This document shows positions 10,606 to 21,996 of a DNA stretch of 64,000 bases, one piece after another (position 1 is the stretch's first letter; each line of letters starts with the position of its first letter). The position numbers and the translations under genes are program-made. Origin of the DNA: Misgurnus anguillicaudatus (Eukaryota; Chordata; Actinopteri; Cypriniformes; Cobitidae). Location: assembly GCF_027580225.2 (NCBI RefSeq), contig NW_027395277.1, positions 434,001 to 498,000 on the forward strand, read 5' to 3'. Under the pieces are notes generated by a model. It was not told the origin of the DNA. It saw nothing but the letters and a program-made list of their open reading frames with translations, and searched no databases.

Positions 10606-10835
10606 TGATGTTTTATATAAACAAGGTTTGGGAGGAGCTGATCAGTCAATGAACTCGGCTGGCTTTCAATCACTAATCAATGAACTTGGCTGGCTCTCAA
10701 TGAACACGGCTGGCTCTCGATGATTAAGCAATGAACACGGCTGGTTATCAATCACTAATCAACACAACAACTTAGTACCAGCTCTATAAATAATCATAGA
10801 GTCCTTACCCTCAATTCTCTGGGACATTATTGCAA
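10606..10835 (+). repeat. Ngaro split direct repeat A1
   Basis: Identical by eye to 15116-15345. Contains several AATGAACNCGGCTGGC phrases and a TATAAATAATCATAG (TATA-like) near its 3' end. Confidence 0.9.
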
Positions 10836-11429
10836 GATGTCCAGTCAAACAAACCCAGCACAGGAAATTCACCATACCACACAGGATTATCTCGGGCCTT
10901 CCGACAGCGGTCGGGATGTTTCAATCAAGCCCGAGGCCTCCCCACAGGCCGGGCGATCTTCCCGCATTGCTACACGAATCCGGAGGAGAAAAGGACCGTC
11001 TCCTCGCACCTCGCAGAGGCGCTCCCCACCATCACCGGCATCTTCATACGCTTCTGCTTCTCCAGGAATCCCCGACATCAAGAAATGGTCCATCCTAGGC
11101 CTCGAACTAGCTCTTGAAAATGCAGATATTCCATTCTCACGTTAACAAACAAAGGCGCAACTGTTCAGCCTACTCCGCGATAGCCGGAGGGCTACTCAAC
11201 CCCCGCAAACAGCCGTGACAGCAAGCTCTGACTCCTCGTCTCTGCAAGCACGGAGTACACCGTACACCCGAAAGACACCAGGGAAAACACGGAGGTCTCA
11301 AAGACACAGCATGAAGCCATCAGCTAGCCTGGGTCGCCCGCTGATGTCTCCAGCAGCCAGCTCACAAGCGAGTCAGCTAGCAAGCCAGCCAGACAGCGCG
11401 AACATGCTTCCGCTCACGGCAACGGCTTC

Positions 11430-12057
11430 GCTCCTCCCACTGCCGCTTCTTTCTCCCGGCCAATGGCCTGCTGCCCCTCCGTCTCTCTATCACACGGGGT
11501 TGCGTTCAGCAGCAGCGCCGGCCGCATCTATTTTTCCTTCTCACATTTCTCCCATTTTTTCCGCAGGAGCTGACACGAGCGCGGCAACGGCTTCGCTCCT
11601 CCCACTGCTGCTTCCTTCTCCCGGCCAATGGCCTGCTGCCCCTCCGTCTCTCTATCACACGGGGTTGCGTTCAGCAGCAGCGCCGGCCACATCTATTTTT
11701 CTTTCTCACATTTCTCCCACTTTTTCCGCAGGAGCCGACACGAGCTCGACAAAGGCTTCACTCATCCCACTGCCGCTTCCTTCTCCCGGCCAATGGCCTG
11801 CTGCCCCTCCGTCTCTCTATCACACGGGGTTGCGTTCAGCAGCAGCGCCGGCCACATCTATTTTTCCTTCTCACATTTCTCCCATTTTTTCCGCAGGAGC
11901 CAACACGAGCTTGGTAACTGCTTTGCTCATCCCACTGCCGCTTCCTTCTCCCGGCCAATGGCCTGCTGCCCCTCCGTCTCTCTATCACACGGGGTTGCGT
12001 TCAGCAGCAGCGCCGGCCACATCTATTTTTCCTTCTCACATTTCTCCCACTTTTGCA
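11430..12057 (+). repeat. 165-bp coding tandem repeat (about 4 copies)
   Basis: CAATGGCCTG recurs at 11461, 11626, 11791 and 11956, exactly 165 bases apart (55 codons). Units are nearly identical and keep the frame. Confidence 0.92.
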
Positions 12058-12232
12058 GCAGGAGCCGACTCGAGCGTGAGGATGCCTCCGCTAACGAGTC
12101 AGGCCCCGGTTTTTTGCTGCAGGAGCCGACACGAGCGTGAGGATGCCTCAGCTAACGAGTCAGGCCCCGGTTTTTGCCGCAGGAGCCGACACGAGCGTGA
12201 GGATGCCTCCGCTAACGAGTCAGGCCCCGGCT
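12058..12232 (+). repeat. 60-bp coding tandem repeat (3 copies)
   Basis: GAGCGTGAGGATGCCT recurs three times, 61 and 60 bases apart. The extra T in the first unit (12110-12115, six T against five) shifts the reading frame. Confidence 0.9.
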
Positions 12233-13714
12233 CCCTCTATGACTTTTCAACCTGATTTTTTCGCCCATGGATCGACCCAAAGCGTGAGGCTGCCTCCGCA
12301 AGCGGCTCCAGCGGCTTCTTTTTCTGTTGATTCTGTTCCCCAGACCCGTCAGCCTTTCACGCTGGCTGCCGCAGCACCAATGCCCATCCCACCGAACGCA
12401 TTGGCCTTGGAACCTCCCCCTGTCATCAATTCCATCAGGCAACAGATCCTCGCAGAAATTGAGGCAGCCGGCATCAGAAGCGGATCTTCACCCAACACTA
12501 GTGCCTCCCTATTCAACTATAATATTCCCTTAAATCATCCACTCAAAGACCTTCTTACCGCCTCTCTAGATACTATACTTCAAGCAGTCTCAATGGGAAC
12601 TCTTCAAACAGCTTGGAGAAGCTTCAGAACTTTCCATCATTTACACCAGATCCCTTTAGCCAACTTCTCTCTACTTACCATAACATCATTCATATCGTAC
12701 CTGCATAAAGTCAAACACCTTCGAATCAGCACAATTAAAGGGTATATGAGCGGAATCCAATTTTTTCACAAACTAATGTTAGGTTCACCCTCAACTGCTA
12801 TCACTAATCCCCAGACCGCCATGCTTTTAAAAGGTATTGAAAAAACCCAACCCAAGAGTCCAGATCCCAGGTTACCCATAACCATAGAAATCCTTTCAAA
12901 ATGTCTAGCCACTCTTCGCAAAGGCTACTCCTCAGTACATACTGCCCGAACCCTAGATGCCATGTTCGTGTTAGCCTTTTTTGGTTTCCTCCGCTGTTCA
13001 GAATTCACTGTTTCAGCCACCTTTGACCCAAACCTACACCCAACCATCTCTGATCTAGCCATAATAGATGACGAAACCATCTCATTTTTTATCAAACACA
13101 GCAAGACGGACCAAATGAGAAAAGGACACCACATATACATTTTCAAAATTCAAACTCCCATCCAACCATACCAAGTTCTCAAAGCTTACACTTCCTACCG
13201 TTGCCACCAGATTAAATCCTCTTCCGACCCACTTTTTGGGGATGAATTCAACCTCCCAGTAACCCGCTTTTGGTTTCAGAAGCACCTAAAACAAGTTTTG
13301 CTAACATCTGGCTTCCCCCCCATGAATTTTCAAGTCATTCCTTCCACATTGGAGCAGCCACAACAGCTGCTCAAAACGGACTCCCAGACTCCCAGATACA
13401 AACCCTAGGCCGCTGGTCTTCGGAAGCTTTCAAAAATTACATCAGGGCAGATCGTGCTTCCAACAAAGAAGCCCACCAAACACTCACGGCCCAGCAAACG
13501 GACATAAGATCACACCGTCACACATAAACCCATCATCACCCTCGATCTACTTCCCTGCCTCCGCAGAAGCTAGTACCGGCAACTCAAGCTGACACCCTCA
13601 TCAAAATCTTACACAGCCCTACCGCAACAGATTCCTTCTCAGATAACAACAACTGTCGCAGCGCGACCGCTCTTGCAGAAGCCCAAGCTTTTATTTCACT
13701 CTCTGCCACAGCAG

Positions 13715-14412
13715 ATGCCTTTTTTAAGCCAGTATCGCAGCAGCGACCGCCCCCACAGGGGCCCGTGCTTCTTTCACTTCCTCTGTCAATAAAACCTTCC
13801 CTTTCCAACTCAGGCCAGTATCGCAGCAGCGACCGCCCCCGCAGGGGCCCGTGCCTTTTCCTCGATCTGCCGCAGCAGTCGACTTCTGAAGCCAGTATCG
13901 CAGCTGCGACCGCCCCCGCAGGGGCCCGTGCTTCTTTCACTTCCTCTGCCAATAAAACCTTCCCTTTCCAACTCAGGCCAGTATCGCAGCAGCGACCGCC
14001 CCCGCAGGGGCCCGTGCCTTTTCCTCGATCTGCCGCAGCAGTCGACTTCTGAAGCCAGTATCGCCGCTGCGACCGCCCCCGCAGGGGCCCGTGCTTCTTT
14101 CACATGCTCTGCCAATAAAACCTTCCCTTTCCAACTCAGGCCAGTATCGCAGCAGCGACCGCCCCCGCAGGGGCCCGTGCCTTTTCCTCGATCTGCCGCA
14201 GCAGTCGACTTCTGAAGCCAGTATCGCCGCTGCGACCGCCCCCGCAGGGGCCCGTGCTTCTTTCACATGCTCTGCTAATAAAACCTTCCCTTTCCAACTC
14301 AGGCCAGTATCGCAGCAGCGACCGCCCCCGCAGGGGCCCGTGCCTTTTCCTCGATCTGCCGCAGCAGATCATTTCAACCTCGAAGCCCGTATCGCAGCGC
14401 GACCGCCCCGCA
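13715..14412. repeat. 163-bp GC-rich tandem repeat, non-coding
   Basis: CAGTCGACTTCT recurs at 163-base intervals (about 13876, 14039, 14202). Each unit contains two CCGCAGGGGCCCGTG blocks. The period is not a multiple of three, and the many Ala/Arg-rich minus-strand frames here are repeat artefacts. It lies between the YR end and B1. Confidence 0.88.
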
Positions 14413-14939
14413 GGGGCCAGTGCTTCCTTCACATTTTCTGCCCAGCAGAATCTATGCATCTATCGCTGCCTAAGCAGTACTGCTCCCTCTGGAGTTTTCT
14501 TCTTCCCCAACTACCTCTTGTCTGGCTCCTCTAGAGCACAGCCCCATCTCAGGGCACAAACTGCTTCCTTCGCTCCCTTGGAGTCCTATCTTGCTCCTTA
14601 CAGCACTACCTCACCTATTACCTTTAAAAACTCCCCGCTCTTCTTCAGAGTACAATTTTCTCCCTTCCCTACATATTGGCAGCAGCAGATTTTGCTCCCC
14701 CGGAGCCCCCTATATTCTTCAAACTACAGCCTTTGCGTCCAGGCCTCTGCCCCACCTCATATATCCTTCTTAACCTCTTCACAGCACTTCTCAACAGTGC
14801 CCGCTCTCCAGAGCTGCCTTTTTCAATTCTACTCTCCACTTCAGCATTTTCCCCAATGAGGGCCAGCACCTCGCCTTCTCAAGCCAGCCTTCTTTGGGGA
14901 ATTGTTGTTCAGGCGGCTGTCCTGCACCACCTGCTCTTT
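14413..14939 (+). other. Ngaro 3' untranslated region, no gene seen
   Basis: Pyrimidine-rich sequence between the 163-bp repeats and B1. Overlapping short frames show no family resemblance. Confidence 0.5.
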
Positions 14940-15116
14940 TTGGGGATAACCCGGGTCAGGACACGCCCCAGGCCCGGGGCTCCTTCCCCGGTCAAGGGAC
15001 GAACGTTCCGAACTCGGGGGGTATTTCCCGAGCTCGGAACCTTCGCCCCGGGACAGCACGCCACTCACGCATATTAGCAGTCCCTCTTTATTGTCAGTGA
15101 GGCGAACTCGTAAAAT
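14940..15116 (+). repeat. Ngaro split direct repeat B1
   Basis: Matches 15391-15568 with two differences. GC-rich, ending in AACTCGTAAAAT. Confidence 0.9.
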
Positions 15117-15345
15117 GATGTTTTATATAAACAAGGTTTGGGAGGAGCTGATCAGTCAATGAACTCGGCTGGCTTTCAATCACTAATCAATGAACTTGGC
15201 TGGCTCTCAATGAACACGGCTGGCTCTCGATGATTAAGCAATGAACACGGCTGGTTATCAATCACTAATCAACACAACAACTTAGTACCAGCTCTATAAA
15301 TAATCATAGAGTCCTTACCCTCAATTCTCTGGGACATTATTGCAA
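15116..15345 (+). repeat. Ngaro split direct repeat A2
   Basis: Identical by eye to A1 (10606-10835). Joins B1 directly at a shared T. Confidence 0.9.
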
Positions 15346-15390
15346 ACCCACCTCCACCCCTTCGCCTCACTACGTACATTTAGCTCAGCA

Positions 15391-15568
15391 CCGGGGATAA
15401 CCCAGGTCAGGGCACGCCCCAGGCCCGGGGCTCCTTCCCCGGTCAAGGGACGAACGTTCCGAACTCGGGGGGTATTTCCCGAGCTCGGAACCTTCGCCCC
15501 GGGACAGCACGCCACTCACGCATATTAGCAGTCCCTCTTTATTGTCAGTGAGGCGAACTCGTAAAATC
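15391..15568 (+). repeat. Ngaro split direct repeat B2 (element 3' end)
   Basis: Second copy of B1. 15346-15390 is a short unique spacer. Confidence 0.9.
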
Positions 15569-15734
15569 ACCTCTCAGTTATGGATAAGTTTAAAGTTTCA
15601 AATAATCATCAAAACATACATGGAATTTTTACTGTTTTTTATTAGTTGATGCTTCAGATTTTTTTAAGTTGGGTAAGAGCGCCACCTAGTGGATAATACT
15701 AAAAACTTAGCAGGGATTTTTTTTCTTAATATAT

Positions 15735-15825
15735 ATTGTTTTCTCATTTCTATGTAAAGCACTTTGAATGACCTCTGTGTATGAAATGTGCTATACAAAT
15801 AAACTTGCCTTGCCTTGCCTTAATT
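15735..15825 (+). mobile_element. L2-type 3' tail with (TTGCC)n
   Basis: ATGTAAAGCACTTTGAATG... GTGCTATACAAATAAACTTGCC is the conserved 3' end of L2-type LINEs and SINEs sharing that tail. It ends in a short TTGCC repeat. Confidence 0.65.
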
Positions 15826-15915
15826 AAAGAGATAACTTGTCAATGGCGGTGAAAAGGTTAAATATTGACATTAAATCAAAACTAAACAACAGATTTATAA
15901 ATAAAAAGGTTTAAT

Positions 15916-16301
15916 AGTACTGACTTTACAATTATATTTTACATATAATTGTGTACACTTGATATATTGACAATATTTTGACTGTCTTGTTCATGAACAA
16001 AAACATGGACTTGCCATTTTGATGGGACTGACATGTTCATAATGTAAAAATGTACTTTTGAGAGATGACCTAAGGATTTTTACTCCTATTTTTACAGTAC
16101 TGTACCCTGCATCTCACAAACCTGTCCTTTGTTTCTGTGATAATGTAAAGCATGTAAAGCAGTCAGTACTGTTAACAAAAGGAAAGCACAATGGTTTAAG
16201 GTATTGACAACATACTGCACAATTAGATAAATGAGTTCAGGCAACTGAGAACTTTGTTCAGCCAATGGGTTTTAGTGTTTTGGCAACTGAGAAAAACTGT
16301 A
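15916..16301 (-). mobile_element. Truncated second copy of the ~1.4-kb TIR transposon
   Basis: Read on the minus strand from 16301 it starts with the TIR (16275-16301) and follows 608-1086 and then 7373 onward of the first copy, without the DIRS insertion. Similarity fades near 15916; the other end is missing. Confidence 0.75.
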
Positions 16302-16715
16302 ATATTCTTTTTGAGCGATCATCCTCTATCCCGTGTATTTAGAAATATGTCTTTGTATGTAGCCCACTGTAGTATAGGGACTCGGGTATCCCGGACTTGA
16401 TGCTTCAAAGCCAACAAAACCCACTCTGTTAAGACGTTATAATGAACGCATTATTTAGCCACACATAATTGTTAAAATATTTTTAAGCTTCCATATGCAA
16501 GTGAATCAACAAGTGAGATTAAGAACAGAGTTTAAAGTATGGAGCAACAGGATTGCTGTAAAATTTAAACCTGGATCAAAATGACAATTTAAATGTAAAC
16601 CTGATTATTTTATAAACAAGACTTAAAGTTTGGTGCAACATAATTATTAAGTAAGCTTTGATTTAAATTTAAGCCTAATTCTTGGTGCAAAATACATTAT
16701 TGTAAAAAAAATACA
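16302..16715. other. Non-coding, nothing recognised
   Basis: AT-rich with no usable ORF and no clear repeat boundary. Confidence 0.5.
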
Positions 16716-17002
16716 TTTAAAGAAACAGTATGTAGGATTGTGGCCAAAACTGGTATTGCAATCACAAAACGTGTGGCTAAAACTGGTACTGCAATCACAC
16801 AACTGGTTGCCAATATACCAAACGACAACATAAACATCAGTTGAGGGCTGCAACTCCACTTTTTAAATGACAATATCCTGGCCGGACTGCTGTTGTCAGT
16901 GATATAAGTATTTGAAATGAAAATGATTTCTTAATGTCTAGTGACATATCAGGGCCATTTTATGATTAATTGATATACATTTATTACATCCTGTTCCTTT
17001 AA
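16716..17002. repeat. Small TIR element (AAAGAAACAGTATGTAGGA family)
   Basis: The left end TTTAAAGAAACAGTATGTAG and right end TACATCCTGTTCCTTTAAA are imperfectly inverted. Its right ~140 bases recur at about 36845-36982. Confidence 0.6.
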
Positions 17003-17152
17003 ATTAATATTAAATGTGAAAATAAATGTGATTTGGTAATTATATATTCTTTTGTAAACCCTGATTTTATATTTCATTGTAATCAAATCCACTGCATGCT
17101 GTTCAAGCAAGATGGGTAATTGCTCATTTTGGCGTTCCCAGACCGCCTAATT
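17003..17152 (+). other. Duplicated flank segment
   Basis: AATAAATGTGATTTGGTA... TTTCATTGTAAT... CCACTGC matches about 51408-51500. Non-coding. Confidence 0.5.
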
Positions 17153-17348
17153 ACTATGTAAAAGATTTTTTGTTGCCTTAAATTTTTTTGTTGAATCAAC
17201 TCAGATTTACAAGTTATTTCAACTAACTGTTATTTATTTTGACAAGAGATTAGTTGTTACAACCACAGATGAGTTGTTATCTGTAAAGACAACTTCATTT
17301 TATAAGTTGTAGCCCCTCATCTCTTGTCAAGATAAATAATAATAAGTT

Positions 17349-19337
17349 AACTAGATAGAAAAGTTTGTTGACAAACTTTATGTTGGCTTGACAAAGCCTG
17401 GCCTGAACGTTAAAAACTGTTTGACAGAAGTTTAGTTTAGTAGGCTATCTGGCTGTTAGTATGTTTAAGTATGAAGCTAGCCTGATTTAGCATGAAGCTA
17501 GCATGATTAGCCTGAAGCTAGCATGAAGCTAACATGATTAGCATGAAGCTAGCATGATGCTAACATGAAATAGCATGAAGCTAGCATGATGCTAACATGA
17601 ATTAGCATGAAGCTAACATGATTAGCATGAAGCTAGCATCAAGTTAGCATGATTAGCATGAAGCTAGCATGATGCTAACATGAATTAGCATGAAGTTAGC
17701 ATGATGCTAACATGAATTAGCATGAAGTTAGCATGATGCTAACATGAATTAGCATGAAGCTAGCATGATGCTAACATGAATTAGCATGAAGCTAGCATGA
17801 TGCTAACATGAATTAGCATGAAGCTAACATGATGCTAACATGAATTAGCATGAAGCTAGCATGATGCTAACATGAATTAGCATGAAGCTAGCATGATGCT
17901 AACATGAATTAGCATGAAGTTATCATGATGCTAACATGAATTAGCATGAAGCTAGCATGATGCTAACATGAATTAGCATGAAGTTAGCATGAAGCTAGCA
18001 TGATGCTAACATGAATTAGCATGATGCTATCATGAATTAGCATGAAGCTAGCATGATGCTAACATGAATTAGCATGAAGCTAGCATGATGCTAACATGAA
18101 TTAGCATGAAGCTAGCATGATGCTAACATGAATTAGCATGAAGTTAGCATGATGCTAACATGAATTAGCATGAAGCTAGCATGAAGCTAACATGAATTAG
18201 CATGAAGCTAGCATGAAGCTAACATGAATTAGCATGAAGCTAGCATGATGCTAACATGAATTAGCATGAAGCTAGCATGAAGCTAACATGAATTAGCATG
18301 AAGCTAGCATGATGCTAACATGAATTAGCATGAAGCTAGCATGATGCTAACATGAATTAGCATTAAGCTAGCATGATGTTAACATGAATTAGCTTGAAGC
18401 TAGCATGAAGTTAACATGAATTAACATGAAGCTAGCATGATGCTAACATGAATAAGCATGAAGTTAGCAAGATTTATTATGAAATTAGCATAAAGCTAGC
18501 ATGAAACTAGCATGAAGCTAGTATGACTTAGCTTGAAGCTATCATGAAGCTAACATGACCAAAAGACCCAACCCCTATGTCTCTATGATGTTCGGATCCA
18601 GAGATATAAGGCTTTGTTTATTATGTTGCTAGGGTGCTCATATTTGGTTGCTAGGGGCGTGGCTTAATAGCTCAATAAGAATCCTTAGAGACTGATTGGA
18701 TGCCTGAGTAAAATGAGCCCACCCCCATGTCTCTGTGACACTGTGCTGCAAAGATATCCATCTGGGCATTTTATAATGGAAGTCTATGGGAGATGTTGCT
18801 AGGGTGCCCAAAAATGGTTGCTAGGGGCGTGGCTTAATTGCTATGGGATGATCCAGAGAGACTGATTGGATGCCTGAGTAAAATGAGCCCACCCCCATGT
18901 CTCTATGGCACTGTAAAGCGAAGATATTCCATCTGGAACGTTTTTATTCCCTTATATGGGCGTGTTTCCTGCCCCGTTATAAGTCAATGGGGAATTTTGG
19001 GGGCCTCCTACACCCCAGGGGTGAGACTTACACCCCAATGTGATGTATGTTCTTACAGAGCCTGCCAGCCTCTGCAAATGTGGTAACCCACAAGTTTGTA
19101 CAAATTTCTCGCTTGCAGCTATGACCCGTCAAAGTTTGTCGCAATGTTAAGTCAATGGAAAATTTGGGGTGTTTGAGCGCCCCGTTTAGGAATTCGGTAG
19201 GTCCCATCAGTTAGAAAAGGCATAGCACCTATCTACGGACCAGTCTTAAAAGTTTTGTAAAGTTTTGTGGGTGTAGCTTGAAAGCTCTAGGAGGAGTTAC
19301 AATTGGTAAAAAGTATGAAAAGAAGAAGAATAATAAT
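17349..19337 (+). repeat. Array module M1 (type A head)
   Basis: Head 17349-17465; 32-bp GCTAGCATGA array about 17466-18555; then three GTTGCTAGGG blocks and the tail (ACACCCCAGGGGTGAGACTTACACCCC; GCGCCCCGTTTAGGAATTC; GTAGCTTGAAAGCTCTAGG), ending in AATAATAATAACTAGATA. Confidence 0.8.
17466..18555 (+). repeat. 31-32-bp tandem repeat array (M1)
   Basis: About 34 units of AGCATGAAGCTAGCATGATG + CTAACATGAATT, each built of three 10-11-bp sub-units of the type TAGCATGAAGC. Rich in the palindromes GCTAGC and CATG. Confidence 0.92.
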
Positions 19338-21996
19338 AACTAGATATTAAAGTTTGAGGACAAACTTTATGTTGGCTTGAAAAAGTGTAGCCGGAAAGTT
19401 TAAAACGGTTTGACAGAAGTTTAGTTTAGTAGGCTATCCGGCTGTTAGTATGTTTAAGTATGATGTTAGCATGATTAGCATGAAGCTAGCATGATGTAAG
19501 CATGATTAGCATGAAGCTAGCATGATGCTAGCATGATTAGCATGAAGCTAGCATGATGCTAGCATGATTAGCATGATGTTAGCATGATTAGCACAAAGCT
19601 AGCATGAAGCTAACATGATTAGCATGAAGCTAACATTTATTCTGTTGCTAGGGTACTAAGTTTGGTTGCTAAGGAGAAAATTGGTATCCCATAATGATCA
19701 CCCTTCAATCCACAAGTAAAACGGTCCCACCCCGTGTCTCTATGATGTTCTAAAGCAGAGATATTAGGCTTTGTTTATTCCGTTGCTAGGGTACTAAGTT
19801 TGGTTGCTAAGGAAAAAATTGGCATCCCATAATGATCACCCTTCAAGCCACAAGTAAAACGGTCCAACCCTCGTGTCTCTATGATGTTCTGAAGCAGAGA
19901 TATAAGGCTTTGTTTATTCCGTTGCTAGGGTACTAAGTTTGGTTGCTAGGGAGAAAATTGGCATCCCATAATGATTAACCTTCAAGCCACAAGTAAAACG
20001 GTCCAACCCCCGTGTCTCTAAGATGTTCTAAAGCGGAGATATAAGGCTTTGTTTATTCCGTTGCTAGGGTACTAAGTTTGGTTGCTAAGGAGAAAATTGG
20101 TATCCCATAATGATCACCCTTCAAGCCACAAGAAAAACGGTCCCACCCCCGTGTCTCTCTGATGTTCTGAAGCAGAGATATAAGGCTTTGTTTATTCCGT
20201 TGCTAGGGTACTAAGTTTGGTTGCTAGGGAGAAAATTGGCATCCCATAATGATTACCCTTTAAGCCACAAGTAAAACGGTCCAACCCCCGTGTCTCTATG
20301 ATGTTCTGAAGCGGAGATATAAGGCTTTGTTTATTCCGTTGCTAGGGTACTAAGTTTGGTTGCTAGGGAGAAAATTGGCATCCCATAATGATCACCCTTC
20401 AAGCCACAAGTAAAACGGTCCAACCCCCGTGTCTCTATGATGTTCTGAAGCGGAGATATAAGGCTTTGTTTATTCCGTTGCTAGGGTACTAAGTTTGGTT
20501 GCTAGGGAGAAAATTGGCATCCCATAATGATTACCCTTCAAGCCACAAGTAAAGCGGTCCAACCCCCGTATCTCTATGATGTTCTGAAGCGGAGATATAA
20601 GGCTTTGTTTATTCCGTTGCTAGGGTACTAAGTTTGGTTGCTAGGGAGAAAATTGGCATCCCATAATGATCACCCTTCAAGCCACAAGTAAAACGGTCCA
20701 ACCCCCGTGTCTCTATGATGTTCTGAAGCGGAGATATAAGGCTTTGTTTATTCCGTTGCTAGGGTACTAAGTTTGGTTGCTAGGGAGAAAATTGGCATCC
20801 CATAATGATCACCCTTCAAGCCACAAGTAAAACGGTCCAACCCCCGTGTCTCTATGATGTTCTGAAGCGGAGATATAAGGCTTTGTTTATTCCGTTGCTA
20901 GGGTACTAAGTTTGGTTGCTAGGGAGAAAATTGGCATCCCATAATGATCACCCTTCAAGCCACAAGTAAAACGGTCCAACCCCCGTGTCTCTATGATGTT
21001 CTGAAGCGGAGATATAAGGCTTTGTTTATTCCGTTGCTAGGGTACAAAGTTTGGTTGCTAGGGAGAAAATTGGCATCCCATAATGATTACCCTTCAAGCC
21101 ACAAGTAAAGCGGTCCAACCCCCGTATCTCTATGATGTTCTGAAGCGGAGATATAAGGCTTTGTTTATTCCGTTGCTAGGGTACTAAGTTTGGTTGCTAG
21201 GGAGAAAATTGGCATCCCATAATGATCACCCTTCAAGCCACAAGTAAAACGGTCCAACCCCCGTGTCTTTATGATGTTCTGAAGCGGAGATATAAGGCTT
21301 TGTTTATTCCGTTGCTAGGGTACTAAGTTTGGTTGCTAGGGAGAAAATTGGCATCCCATAATGATCACCCTTCAAGCCACAAGTAAAATGGTCCAACCCC
21401 CGTGTCTCTATGATGTTCTGAAGCGGAGATATAAGGCTTTGTTTGTTCTGTTGCTAGGGTGCTCATATTTGGTTGCTAGGGGCGTGGCTTAATAACTCTG
21501 TAAGAATCCTGAGAGTCTGATTGGATGCCTGAGTAAAATGAGCCCACCCCCATGTCTCTGCGACACTCTTAAGTGAAGATATTCCATCCGGGACGCTTTT
21601 ATTCCCTTATATGGGCGTGCTTCCTCCCCCATTATAAGTCAATGGGAAATTTTGGGGGCCTCTTACACCCCAGGGGTACAGCTTACACCCCATTGTGATG
21701 TATGTTCTTACAGAGCCTGTCAGCCTTCTCAACTGTGATAACCCACAAGTTTCTACAAATTTCTCGTTCACAGCTATGACCCGTCAAAGTTGGTCGTAAT
21801 GTTAAGTCAATGGAAATTTTGGGGTGTTTGAGCGCCCCGTTTAGGAATTCGGAAGGTCCCATCAGTTAGAAAAGTCATAGCATAAATCTACGGACCAGTC
21901 TTAAAAGTTTTGTAAAGTTTTGTGGGTGTAGCTTGAAAGCTCTAGGAGGAGTTACAATTGGTAAAAGTGGGGGAGCATAAGAATAATAATAATAAT
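19338..21996 (+). repeat. Array module M2 (type A head, both repeat types)
   Basis: A type A head and a short GCTAGCATGA array (about 19448-19636) run directly into thirteen 139-bp units (about 19640-21450), then the shared tail. The hybrid shows that both tandem families belong to one module system. Confidence 0.8.
19640..21450 (+). repeat. 139-bp tandem array, 13 units (M2)
   Basis: GTTGCTAGGGTACTAAG recurs at 19644, 19782, 19921, 20060, 20199 and on to about 21450, a period of 139. Each unit contains a second TTGCTAGGG about 17 bases on and the phrase GTGTCTCTATGATGTTCTGA. Confidence 0.93.

Larger units (their letters stand above)
10837..13527 (+). pseudogene. Ngaro-like gag-like + tyrosine recombinase ORF, multiply broken
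   Basis: One ancestral reading frame directly after A1. The N-terminal part (about 10837-11400) is basic and has a SAP-like segment (KWSILGLELALENADIPFSR then KAQLFSLLRDS). Then come proline/serine-rich 55-codon repeats, three 20-codon repeats and a tyrosine recombinase. The YR part shows an N-terminal helical domain (about 12570-12850), the catalytic arginine region FFGFLRCSEF, the lysine region KHSKTDQMRKGHH, the HSFHIGAATTAA box and LGRW...FKNYIR with the tyrosine. Breaks: TAA at 11143-11145, an extra T in the run 12110-12115, a missing C in 13315-13321, and His (codon 13345-13347) where the family has Arg in HxxR. The copy cannot encode active recombinase as read. Confidence 0.8.
10606..15568 (+). 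mobile_element. Ngaro-type YR element with split direct repeats, no visible RT
   Basis: About 4.96 kb. Structure is A1 (10606-10835), a gag-like/YR reading frame (10837-13527), a GC-rich repeat region, B1 (14940-15116), A2 (15116-15345), B2 (15391-15568). A1 and A2 look identical over 230 bp; B1 and B2 differ at two positions. A1...B1-A2-B2 is the hallmark of Ngaro elements in the DIRS order. Canonical Ngaro elements encode RT/RNase H between gag and YR; I find no RT motif on either strand here. No clear target duplication is seen. It may be a deletion derivative mobilised in trans. Confidence 0.8.
10451..15861. repeat. MITE (TTAACTCTTTCACCGCC family), split by the Ngaro-like element
   Basis: The left piece, 10451-10605, contains AAATGAAAGAACAGACCCTC, also at about 53534. 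The right piece, 15569-15861, contains GCGCCACCTAGTGGATAAT and ends in CAATGGCGGTGAAAAGGTTAA, matching the end of the intact copy at 53403-53897. The left end is truncated. An L2-like tail interrupts the right piece. Confidence 0.6.

Noticed and set aside
13584..14459. Minus-strand Ala/Arg-rich ORFs
   Set aside because: Produced by the 163-bp GC-rich repeats; the repeated AGAVAAAILASEVD peptide is a repeat artefact.
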